NCBI GenBank assembly: GCA_025349905.2
Contig: MU624789.1
Coordinates: 1-16,584 of the forward strand
Reading direction: 5' to 3'
Length of the DNA stretch: 16,584 nucleotides
DNA from: Blastocladiella britannica
Lineage: Eukaryota > Blastocladiomycota > Blastocladiomycetes > Blastocladiales > Blastocladiaceae
Position 1 is the first letter of the stretch. Each line of letters begins with the position of its first letter. The notes beneath the pieces were generated by a model. That model was not told the origin of the DNA and did not search any database. It saw only the letters and a list, made by a program, of their open reading frames with translations. The position numbers and the translations under genes are program-made. Shown one piece after another: positions 1 through 8,432 of this stretch.

Positions 1-656
1 TCTCCAAGATGACAATGACCTCAGGCAGTGGAGCCAGTGGTGTTGTTGTCTGGGGCATGGGTGCCACAAACAGTGCAGGCACAGGAATGCTGGGCACATG
101 GGTGACAGTCAGCACGTGCGTGATGGTGAGTAGGGTGGCAGCAGGGGTCAGCAGAGGGTTGTGATGGGCTGGCAGCAGTGAGTTGTTGGGCAGGTCTCCA
201 GCCACCAAGACATTGACACAGCTCGCGTGAATAACATAACTGCCCACCAAACCATTAGGCTCGAGCTGGCCAGACACAGACATGTAGTTGTTGGGGAAAA
301 TGCGATGCCCATGTGAGCCATTCAGCACGTAGTTCCGATTGTACAAAGTGATAGTGTTTCGACCGTTCAGGCAGTCACCAGTACGGATGTCAACAGTGAA
401 GGAAGAGGTATTCGCCAGGACTCTCTCTTCACGAAAAGAAAAAAAAATCGATTTTGAGTATATATGCATGGATCCAAGATGAAAATAAAACAATACGAAC
501 CAGGATGTCAAGCGTGGGGAAGCGGACAACGCCATTAAAGTGGAAGTCGTGGGCGATGGGAAACATGCCAGTGAAGGATTGTAATGGTAGTGAGATGGAT
601 CGTGTAAATGCTGCCAGTCTTGCCACTGGCAATCCCTGTGGCGACCAAAAAGCTTC
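1..656 (-). CDS. Unrecognised protein, 5' part of gene, cut by window edge
   Basis: The minus strand is open from 656 to 501 and again from 424 to the window edge. The two parts join through a likely 76-nt intron (500..425) with donor GTTCGT and an AG acceptor; the join is phase 0 and the intron contains a stop in the reading frame context of the exons. The encoded fragment has no recognised domain. After the splice it is rich in Asn, Gly, Val and Thr, with alternating hydrophobic stretches suggesting beta structure, then a Pro/Thr/Leu-rich stretch up to the edge. Codon choice favours C or G at third positions, as in the neighbouring genes, which supports coding. The first in-frame ATG inside the open frame is at 566. 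An alternative is an ATG at 719 with a tiny first exon (719..701) and a 45-nt intron (700..656) that restores the frame, but that is speculative. Function unknown. Confidence 0.42.
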
Positions 657-967
657 TCAGCATCCCCCCTCGCAGAGGGGCAGTGGTGCGAGATGAACAC
701 CCATTTCCTTGTCATGCATTGTGAAAGTGGTTCAGGTGCAAAGAGGATTTTCCAAGGTGCAACAAATCAGTTGAGGGTGCAAACTGGAATTTTCCAATGC
801 TGTGCCATTTCACGAACTATTTATCGTCATTGATTCTTTTATGAATGTATGGCCGCGGCCGGTTCCAGAGATTGGGAGACCATTTCCAAACCCGCCTCGC
901 GATTCATTCTCGTCTCATTGAAAAAATAAAGATTACCAAAACATTTGGACCGTGATCAATCATTGGC
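657..967. other. Intergenic gap: SEC31 3' flank and upstream region of the left-edge gene
   Basis: Both flanking genes are read on the minus strand, so this stretch should hold the SEC31 3' untranslated end (near 967) and the promoter of the left-edge gene (near 657). No convincing reading frame is present. It contains the GGTGCAA direct repeats listed separately. An AATAAA at 925-930 is on the plus strand and so is not in the right orientation to end SEC31. Confidence 0.6.
735..797. repeat. Three GGTGCAA motifs at 20-21 bp spacing, interleaved with TTTTCCAA
   Basis: GGTGCAA occurs at 735-741, 756-762 and 776-782, so the starts are 21 and 20 bp apart, close to two helical turns. The first and third copies are each followed by a TTTTCCAA (748-755 and 790-797), making two imperfect direct repeats of about 21 bp. 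They lie upstream of the minus-strand gene at the left edge and downstream of SEC31. A protein-binding array is an inference; no factor is identified. Confidence 0.6.
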
Positions 968-3900
968 TCAGGCACGGGCAAGCACATCCACCAACCGCTT
1001 CAGCACCAGCGTCATCGACGAATCAATCGCCGAGACCGCCAGCTCTTGCTGCACGCGGATTGCAGTCGTCCAGTCGCGAGCGTCGATGGCCTGAGCAAAG
1101 ACGCGCAGGGAAGCAAGCACGTTCGGGGCAACCGCGTTGTTGTTCAGAGCATCCAGGAGTTGGTTCAGCCGCTTGTCCGCGTCGTCCACCAGGCGTCGCT
1201 GAGCTGGCTGAGCACCTGCAATGGCGCGGATCGTCTGCTGGGCGTTCATGAGCGACGTCGCGAGCGGCTGATTTTCAGGCGCGATGTGCGACCGGTCGCC
1301 TGCCGGATGGCCAACAGGGACCGCTGGCGCTGGCGCCGGTGCCGGTGCGGGAGGAGCAGGCGCCGGCGTGGGCATCGACGGCGGCCGAGCGAATTGAGGG
1401 CCTTGGGGAGGCGCCATTCCGTGCGCCGCCAGTGGCTGGGGGGCATACGAGGACGGCGGGGCGTTTCCAGCAGGAGGAGCACCATATCCACCGGCAGGCG
1501 GCGCTGGGGCGGCTCCGCCGGCGCCATAGTTGTAGTTGGTGGCATTGGGCGCTGCCATCATCATCGACGGCGGAGGGGGGATCGGGGCTCCTGATGCCGC
1601 GGGAGGCGGTGGCGCAGGTACAGCCGACGCAGTGGCAGGAGGCAGAGGAGCCGCGGCACCTCCAGCACTAGGGCCGGGTCCGTACGGATTGTAGCCAGCG
1701 CTGGGTGCGCCGTACGGCTGGTATCCTCCTGCACCGCCAGCATTGGCGGGAGTCGGTGGCTTGGGAGCAGGCGGCTGCACAGCCCGCGGGACAACCGGGA
1801 TCGCTGCCATGGGCGGTGCGTCGTTCCAGCCAGTACCAGGGCGCGTCGGCGGAGAAGTGGCAGGTCCAGAAGGAGGCGGTGGGACCGACGACGGGGTGGC
1901 GACTGGCGCACCCATGTACGGGCTGGGCTGCGGCGCGGCGACGGTCGGCGCGTAAGGGTTGCCACCGGCCATAGGAGCTGCTTGGCCATACGGATTCCCA
2001 GCGGCAGCATACGGGTTGTAAGGCGCGGGCGCACCTGGCTGGGGCTGGCCGTACGGAGCAGGTGCAACTGGGGCCGGTTGGTAAGGCTTGTAGCCACCAC
2101 CGTAAGGCGCGGGAGCGGTGCTGATCTGCGGGACATGCGGCGAGGGCTTGGGCGCCATTGCTGCTGCGGCGGCGGCAGCGGCAGCCTTGGCGGCAGCGGC
2201 AGCGGCAGCCTCTTGCTCAACGACATTGGTTACGGGCACAACGTCAAATGGCTTGGGCGGCGGTGCATCCTGGTTTTGGGGCAGGCCAGAGTAAATGCGG
2301 TCCTTGACACCGGCCAAAGTCTGCCAATCGTTGTCGTGCAGCTTTTGCGCGTACTTCCACGCTGCAGAGAGCGCGCCTTGATGAGCAATGTAGATCGCGT
2401 ACTCGGCATACACACGGGCCAACTGCCCGGCTGCCGGCGTCCCGGCGAGGTCCGATCCGTGCAGGGCATGTGTCAATACCGCGGTCTGCTCCACGACGGC
2501 GTGGACGCGGGCAAGTCGGTCGTGCACTTTTGAAGCCCAGGGACCAGCGGTATCCTGCGCGTCATGGTGCAGGCGAGCAGTCCAAATCTCCACCAGTTTT
2601 TCAATGTTGCCGGCAAGTGCGTGGCAGACAATGGTCCCGATCTCGGCGCCAGTCACAGAGGAACCGCTCGCCACGTCCTCCGAAATCCGGTCGCCAAGCT
2701 TCCCGACGTGCTCCGCAATCTCCTCGCCTTGAACGTACGTGAGGAGAGTCACGAGCACCTGGCGCCAATCCAACGTCCGATCCGACACAATGGCGGACCA
2801 ATCGCCCTGGGTGACGCGGAAAAGCAGCGTATGCGAAATGGAGGTGCGCTGCTTGAGGTAGTTGTCGCGAGTGGAAACGAAGAGATCGTTGTCGCCACAA
2901 GCAGCGAGAAGCAAAGCGTCCGCGTAATTGCCCGCGGCCACCGCAATGCCCACTGCTGTCGCATAGTCGCCGCGTACAATGGCTGCAACCAGCTTGCGGT
3001 CGGCGGTGGCGTTGACGCCGGCTGCTGGGATTGTCTCATCATCGAGCTTGAGGGCGGCCAGTGACGGCGGATCCGCGCTGACAGACTGCTCCAGGAGGTC
3101 CACGAGTTGCTTGCGGCCGGCGTCGCCGTCCAGGAGCGCACGCAAAACAAGCCAGCTCGTCTTCTTGATGGCGTCCGCATCGGAGGCCGTCGCGGTTGCG
3201 CGCTCGCGAACGAGATCGGCAACGCCGTTCTTGGTGAGGGCGGTCTGCAGCTCCTCGGCCGCGCGAGCGACAGGAGAGACGTGGCGGCGGAGGACAACCA
3301 CCTTGGGCGGGGCAGGCAAGGGAGTAGCTGGGGCCTGACCGGCAGCGGTTCCAGCGTTAGGTAGGGCAGCGGGTGGCGGAGATGCGACCGTGACGATGCG
3401 GTTTCCCCAGCCAAATGCAACCGAAACGGGGCGGCGCAGCCACTTGGGAGGCTTTTTGAGCGAGATGGCTGAGTGTGCATCCGTCGTCGTCGATCCGTGC
3501 GAGGGCGTGATCAAGGCAAACGGGTCACTTGGCGTCATCAACGGCGAGGTCGGCGCGGCTGTTTCCGAGGGCATCAGCGACTGGACAGTGACCTTTTTAA
3601 AAATTTGCGGTTTGCGTTGGTGAGTGCCATTGCTCCAACGTGGTTTGGGGTGAATGAATAATAAAAAATATGAAAAATGGCGTACCGAGCCGTCAAAAGA
3701 AGCAATGCTGAGCAAGTCGGGATTGCGAGTGCACCACTGGACGTCAAAGCACCAGTTATCCGCGTGCGGGAGCTCTCCCAGCAGCTCGCCTTCCGTCGGG
3801 TTCCAGCAGAGCGTCCGGTTGTCCTTGCCGCACGACAAGAGAAGATCCGAGTCCTTGGGGCACCAGGCAACCGACATGATACCCTTGGTGTGGCCAGAGA

Positions 3901-4958
3901 GCACCTTAAGCGGCGCGTGGGCATTGCGGAGGTCCCACATGTAAATGGCTGGGTTGGCATCGTCTTCGAGGGCCGTGATGAATTGGGTCGGCTATGTTTT
4001 TTTTTTTGTTTGTTAAACGGTCAGGTCTTGAGGAGAAGTGAATAAGAGAAAAAAGCGGAGGCAACATACAACGTCAGGGTGCCACGCCAGAACAACGCCC
4101 TGGCGACGAGCACCGCCGCCAGACATCCCAGCAGCACCCCCCGCATTCCACATACCAGCGCCGCCCTGACTGCCGGACGTGGGCGCATTGAGGGCAAACA
4201 CTTCGCGGCGGTTCTTGAGATCCCAAACGACCGTAACGCCGTTCGACGAGGAGGTGGCCAGAATATGGGGGACGCAGCGGTTCCACGCAAGCGCGGTGAT
4301 CTCGGCGCCAGCGACACGCGGGGTTTTGGTTGCGCCGGGCGAGTACGGCGTGGCCGGGTTGTGCAGATCCCAGATCAGAATCTCGCCCTCGCCCGCTCCA
4401 GTACCGAGCAGGTGCGGCTGGATCGGGTTAAAGTCCAGGCCGCGGACTGCTGCCGAGTGCGCGGGAGAGCGGAACAAGGCGGACGCGTCTTCGGCGGGGG
4501 CGCTGTCAGCAGAGGCTGGTGCCGCGTCAGCAGCAGCCGAACCGTGAGCCACCGCGTGCGGGTTGTAGAGAGCGATCTCACCGTTCTCGAGGCCGGCCGC
4601 GAGTACGCCGTACGGGGTAGCCGGCGACGCCACCGACGACCAAGCAAGGCGGTTAAAGCTGTGATCGTAAAGCAGAGCGGCATTATTTCAGTATGGACAA
4701 AGGGCCATGCTCGGTAAAAAGACAGGAGAATATAAAAATTGTAAAAAGGACGGACCGAGCAGGGGAAGGTACGCCGCCGAGCCTGGTCAGCGAGTTCCCG
4801 CCAAGCGAAAAAATCTCAAGCTCCGCTTGAGCAGAAAAGTTGGCGTCCAGCGCGCCGGCGACCGAGCCAATGGCGACAAACTGGTCGAGGTGCGGCTGGT
4901 GCGGGAGCTGAGGAGCCCACGCGACCGTGCCAGTGCGTCTGACCGAGGTGCGCGTCAT
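968..4958 (-). CDS. SEC31: COPII coat outer-layer subunit Sec31
   Basis: Sec31 pairs with Sec13 to form the outer cage of COPII vesicles that carry cargo out of the ER. Exons on the minus strand are 4958..4756, 4658..4070, 3991..3686 and 3592..968, giving 1,240 aa, the usual family size. Residues 1 to about 370 form the WD40 propeller: exon 1 has the family's early LDANFS-type segment, and WDL and WNP blade motifs follow. Residues about 415-435 carry the family's RPV..FG.G signature, part of the blade that completes Sec13. Residues about 480-800 are an alpha solenoid. From about 825 to 1125 the chain is Pro/Ala/Gly/Tyr-rich with PPPP clusters of the kind that bind Sec23. The C-terminal helical domain starts HIAPENQP (about 1131). 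Intron 3 (3685..3593, 93 nt) is in frame without a stop. Intron 1 uses GTCCGT, which phase requires; GTACCT just upstream breaks the frame. ATG at 4958 is the first available. Confidence 0.96.
2159..2209 (-). repeat. Polyalanine tract within Sec31
   Basis: On the minus strand, mixed GCC/GCT/GCA codons encode seven Ala (2209..2189), one Lys (2188..2186) and nine Ala (2185..2159). The tract sits at the boundary between the solenoid and the proline-rich linker of Sec31. Codons are mixed, so the tract is not a pure triplet expansion. Confidence 0.85.
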
Positions 4959-5131
4959 GATATTGTTTATTGACCCTATTTTGTTTTGTTTCAAGGAGGG
5001 AAAGGGGAAAGAGGAGGACGATCGGATCAGAGGGCACTCTTCTTCTTGGATTCGGCTCGCAGGAGAGAAGATGTTGTGTTGGGCGTCGCGTTCGTTAATA
5101 CGTCAACTTTTTTTCGTTGATGTTTGAGATC

Positions 5132-5141
5132 GACACGTGTC
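5132..5141. promoter_or_regulatory. Palindromic E-box / ACGT-core site
   Basis: GACACGTGTC is a perfect 10-bp palindrome with a CACGTG core, about 175 bp upstream of the SEC31 ATG. CACGTG is bound by bHLH factors, and ACGTGT resembles the short Hac1 site reported in yeast. Which factor, if any, binds here is unknown. Confidence 0.3.
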
Positions 5142-5444
5142 CTGGGAAAATCCGTTTGTGTCAAGTCCAAGTTCCCCGTCCTATCCATGGCTGTGCGCAT
5201 AGTGTCGATACTGGTTCTGCAAGACTCGACTGGACTTGGGAGAACTATTGGCCCCCGTTGACCAGGACAACCAAACTTCTGGTCACGTCAACAAATGGTG
5301 ATCCTGACTGCATTACTCCTTGGACGCCGTCGCCGGCGGGGTGCTTTGGTGGAAGGTCACACGGAGGAGCGGACACAGCTTCCTGAGGACCGGTACTCCT
5401 TGATGAGCAGAGCGTTATTGGCTGGTAGCGCCTTCTGATTTGAA

Positions 5445-5809
5445 ATGGCGATCAACGCGTACACTCCCGAGCAAGGTGGCGGAAGTAAGCGCCAGCGATG
5501 CGAGGTGGTAGCATTGTATGTGCATCTCTTAATTGACGCACCAAGGAACGTCTGAAACGAGTGAATAGCGCTATTGCTCAATGGGACATCCCGCAGCATT
5601 ACCAACAGGCAGAAACCATGACCACACTCAAGTTTGCATGCCAATACCTGCACGGGTCACCAGCAGCACCCGCGTCCGCGAGGCAGTGGCACCAGTATTT
5701 CTTTGATTGGCCAGAGTTGGGATCCGCAGCAAATCCCGCAGAACGTACAGCTTCAGCAATAGACCGGCCGCCGTCGCCGCCGTTGCAGTCGCCCTCGCGT
5801 CGACAGTGA
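5445..5809 (+). CDS. Possible small two-exon gene, unrecognised
   Basis: Exon 5445..5515 joins exon 5569..5809 through a 53-nt intron (5516..5568) with a GTATGT donor, a CTGAAAC branch-like element and a TAG acceptor. The join keeps the frame and gives 103 aa ending at a TGA. The intron size and donor match those of the firm genes in this window. The product has no recognised domain: a Gly-rich, basic start, a middle rich in Gln, Tyr and Trp, and a Pro/Ser-rich tail. Other frames overlap it (plus 5120-5386; minus 5653-5357), so which strand, if any, is coding is unsettled. It could equally be non-coding promoter DNA. Confidence 0.27.
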
Positions 5810-5823
5810 TGTTCCAATTTTTT

Positions 5824-5843
5824 TACGCGCGTGTGCGCGCACG
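5824..5843. other. 20-bp alternating purine-pyrimidine run (Z-DNA-prone)
   Basis: TACGCGCGTGTGCGCGCACG alternates pyrimidine and purine at every one of its 20 positions and is mostly CG or TG steps, the classic composition for left-handed Z-DNA. It lies about 170 bp upstream of the PH-domain gene's ATG and is preceded by a T run. Confidence 0.6.
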
Positions 5844-6010
5844 GATGAGTTCATGACATCCGCCGCCGCCACTCTTTTTTTTTTTCTTGCGCACGCCTGC
5901 GCCGGATGTGCAATGCAATTTTGAGCCACCCAAAATCGCTCCTTCCTCGCTTCTTTTTTCTTTCCCTCTTTCGCTTCTTTGTCACTTTAACATACAAATC
6001 AAAAGAAAAT

Positions 6011-7489
6011 ATGGCATTCCCCTTTGCCGCCTCGGCCCCCGTCGGCCTCACCCTCGCGCCACCCCGGTCCTCGCCGCAAATGGGAGGCAGCCGGTCCCCG
6101 ACCGCCCCCGGCTTCCACTCTGGCGGCCCCCCGGCCGAGTCTGGCACATCCTCGCACTCCAGCAATGGCACCCGCCGCACATTCACTCTTTCGTCCGACC
6201 GCTCGCGCTCTCCGGTTGCGGCAATGCACTATGCGATGGTTGCCTTTGACCGCACCGTTGCCGCAAGCACGGGCGGCATGCTGAGCAAGCTCACTGGCAA
6301 CACTGCGCCCAAGCGTCGGTTCGCGGTCCTGACCACGCGCGGCCACTTGCGTTTTTACAAGAGCCGCGACCAAAAAGAGCAGACGGGCTCGATGCTACTG
6401 GATGCAAAGTCGTTCATGTCGCAATCCGAAGGCAAGCTGCAGCTTCACCTTGGCGGACTCACCGCCGGCAATGGCGACCGCGACCAGCATGTGTGGTTGA
6501 CTGTACGTTCATACTATTTTTACTGAGACTTGCCGTTTTCCCCAAGGCTGAACAAACAAACAAGATAACAGTTCGAGGACGTCTGGAGCCTGGAAGCATG
6601 GGCAGACGAGCTCAAGTCCATCATTTCGACCTTCCGTGGGGAGGCCGTGGCCGCTCGCCAAGCATTCGCGGATCCCTCGCCTTCCGAGCTTGATGCCGCT
6701 GCCGAGGCCGCAGCCGACGAGTTTGCGGCCTCCACTTTTGCGGCTCCTGTTGCTGTGGCTTCGGCCGCGGAGCCAATGCACTGGATGATGCCCGGTTCCG
6801 TCCATGAGCGCTCTCTCGAGTCGTCGCCGTTGCCTGGCTTGCCCACGCCGGCCCTTCCTGCCCTGGACCTCGGCGGCTCTCCTTCCCTCATGCCGCGCAC
6901 TCCAGAGCTGACGCGATTGGACCTGCGCATGTCGGCCGGTGCAGAGTCGTCGCCGTACCGCACCGGTCGCGACTCGGGATTCACGTCCTCAAGTGTGGTT
7001 TCCCCGCGCACTCCCATCACTCCCATGATGCCATCGCACCCAGAGTACGGCTACTACCCTGGCGCTGCTACCGCGGCGGTGGCAGCGGCCAGTCCCGTGC
7101 CGGCTGCGTCGGATGCCATGCAGGCGCGCCGTCGTGCGTCATCGTCGGCATCCCGCACGGGCATGGCACCGCCTCCACCTCTGGTGGCTGCCCCGCAGGC
7201 GTCACTCCCGTCGGCTCCGCGTGCGAGTGCGGGCGCAACGCAACTCCGCCCCGAGCAGTCGGCGGTCCTCGAGGAGTTTGAACGCAAGCTTGCGCTACTC
7301 AAGGCCTCGCTCCCGCCGCCCGTCAGCTCTCTGCCGCCGCCCCCATCGGGAGCGCTCCCTCCTCCCCCACCTCGAGGAGCGTACCCGGCTCCTCCAGGAC
7401 GCGCGCAGCTGCAGCAGCAGCATGGAATTAAGCTGAGTGCAGCCGGGAGCCGTGCTCCCGAGCGGGATTCGGCCCTTGGTCTTGAGTGA
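6011..7489 (+). CDS. PH-domain protein with proline-rich C-terminal half
   Basis: Two exons, 6011..6502 and 6572..7489, encode 469 aa; the 69-nt intron (6503..6571, GTACGT donor, CAG acceptor) is phase 0 and holds an in-frame stop. Residues 1-70 are a Ser/Pro/Gly-rich tail. Residues about 73-193 look like a pleckstrin-homology domain: beta strands around KRRFAVLTTRGHLRFYKSR, then HVWLTFEDVWSLEAWADELKS, where the Trp in the closing helix is the PH hallmark. PH domains often bind phosphoinositides or partner proteins at membranes; the basic KRRF and YKSR segments are where lipid contacts would be expected. Residues about 200-400 are low-complexity Ala/Ser/Pro, followed by a short helix (EEFERKLALLK), PPPPP clusters of SH3- or profilin-binding type, and a Gln run. 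No ortholog is recognised. An in-frame ATG at 5906 lies in the pyrimidine-rich leader and was not chosen. Confidence 0.85.
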
Positions 7490-7546
7490 AAGTGATTGGT
7501 TTCTGTTTCCTTGTAAATTTCATTTCATTTCTTTTCGACATGCCTT

Positions 7547-7870
7547 TCATTCCCACGGAGTAGAAGAAAAATGTGAGTGATCGCCAATCGCCCTGGAGTT
7601 TTTGAGCCCGTTTTGGTGGTATAAATACCGCTGGACGAGGCGACCAGTCCCACGGCCGTCCCGTCCCATCACCTTGTTCCGCGACTCTCTCCACTTCCGG
7701 AGCTGCGTCGCCTTGGTCTTGGCCTTGATCGCATCCACCTTGGCCTGCGCAATCGCCTCCACCGAGCCGCCGATCACCAGCTGCGCAAACTCGAGCCGGT
7801 CCTGGATGGCCTTGGCCTTGTCCACGTCACTGCGCGACCACGGCTGGCCTGCCAGCGCCGCACGAGCCAT
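7547..7870 (-). CDS. Unrecognised 107-aa protein
   Basis: A single minus-strand frame from ATG 7870 to TGA at 7549..7547. A TATAAAAA box lies 61 bp upstream of the ATG (7938..7931), and no other in-frame ATG occurs between the box and this start, which supports both gene and start. Residues 1-13 are Ala/Arg-rich with a Trp and could be a mitochondrial targeting stretch (inference). Residues about 14-62 are highly charged and helical, rich in Ala, Lys, Asp and Glu, a possible coiled coil. The tail after about residue 65 is less regular; a donor-like GTGATG near residue 66 leaves open that a short intron removes part of it. The gene is convergent with the PH gene; their stop codons are 57 bp apart. 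No family recognised. Confidence 0.6.
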   Translation of the reverse strand: MARAALAGQPWSRSDVDKAKAIQDRLEFAQLVIGGSVEAIAQAKVDAIKAKTKATQLRKWRESRNKVMGRDGRGTGRLVQRYLYHQNGLKNSRAIGDHSHFSSTPWE

Positions 7871-7930
7871 CCGATCGAGGACGATCGCTTGGTAGTTTGT
7901 TTCTATCCGAAAATTATGAGCGACCGATTC

Positions 7931-7938
7931 TTTTTATA
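7931..7938 (-). promoter_or_regulatory. TATA box of the 107-aa gene
   Basis: TATAAAAA read on the minus strand, 61 bp upstream of the ATG at 7870. It is immediately followed by AT-rich leader without another in-frame ATG. Confidence 0.6.
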
Positions 7939-8196
7939 CCACGGTCGCCCTCTTTTCGGATCACACCACCCATTGTTTACACACTACTTTCGCCGGGAAC
8001 GTCGTGGAATATACAATTGCTCTCCTTGGCCGGGCGTATTTTTTTGTCTTGAAGGAATGTGTATGATATCACGGCCGTACAGCCTGTCTGTATTTGGGTT
8101 TACGCGGCATTCGGGAGCAGTACCGCGTTGCGTCAAGTACCACGTCAAGGTCCGCCGTCGATCAGCCTTGAACACGGCACTCCCATCGCGCAGCGA

Positions 8197-8202
8197 CACG
8201 TG
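8197..8202. promoter_or_regulatory. E-box CACGTG upstream of EMC1
   Basis: CACGTG lies about 230 bp upstream of the EMC1 ATG. It sits in the 9-mer CGACACGTG (8194-8202), which also occurs at 5131-5139 upstream of SEC31. Function is inferred only. Confidence 0.28.
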
Positions 8203-8361
8203 CTGGAGCGAAAGAAGATGTCCGCGTCCCGTACCAACGGAAATAGGTAAAAGGCCACGAGCTTTGGCGATGACGGGCACGGACGCCCGGACACGAGGAA
8301 GGAAAGAAAATAAAAAGATGACGGGTGAACTTTTTGACAGTAGCGTTCAGTGACGACGAAA

Positions 8362-8369
8362 TATAAAAA
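8362..8369 (+). promoter_or_regulatory. TATA box of EMC1
   Basis: TATAAAAA, followed by an A run, ends 63 bp before the EMC1 ATG at 8433. Confidence 0.6.
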
Positions 8370-8432
8370 AAATTAATTGTTCCCAATTGCCCCTCTTCGC
8401 GTTATTAGATCGACAACACGTAAAAATCAAAA

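Larger units (their letters stand above)
4959..6010. promoter_or_regulatory. Divergent upstream region of SEC31 (-) and the PH-domain gene (+)
   Basis: About 1 kb lies between two start codons pointing apart. Each ATG is preceded by a pyrimidine-rich tract on its own coding strand: about 4995-5030 for SEC31 (read on minus) and about 5870-5990 for the PH gene, a common fungal core-promoter feature. ACGT-core sites are seen at 5099-5105, 5132-5141 (a 10-bp palindrome GACACGTGTC) and 5283-5290. A 20-bp alternating purine-pyrimidine run lies at 5824-5843. The middle also holds reading frames of uncertain status, including 5120-5386 (plus, 88 aa) and the candidate gene listed at 5445-5809. Confidence 0.6.
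7871..8432. promoter_or_regulatory. Divergent promoter of the 107-aa gene (-) and EMC1 (+)
   Basis: 562 bp between two start codons pointing apart. It holds a TATA box for each gene at nearly equal distance from its ATG, an E-box CACGTG at 8197-8202, and TGACGTGG on the minus strand (8147..8140). A plus-strand open frame of 154 codons (7889-8353) crosses both TATA boxes or lies against them and has no recognisable product, so it is taken as chance. Confidence 0.65.

Noticed and set aside
925..930. AATAAA near the SEC31 stop codon
   Set aside because: It is on the plus strand, whereas both neighbouring genes are on the minus strand.
5906..6010. Upstream in-frame ATG for the PH-domain gene
   Set aside because: The extra residues are encoded by the pyrimidine-rich tract expected in a fungal core promoter or leader; ATG 6011 has good context and begins the more typical sequence.
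7889..8353. 154-codon plus-strand open frame before EMC1
   Set aside because: It spans the divergent promoter including the TATA box of the minus gene and has no recognisable features.
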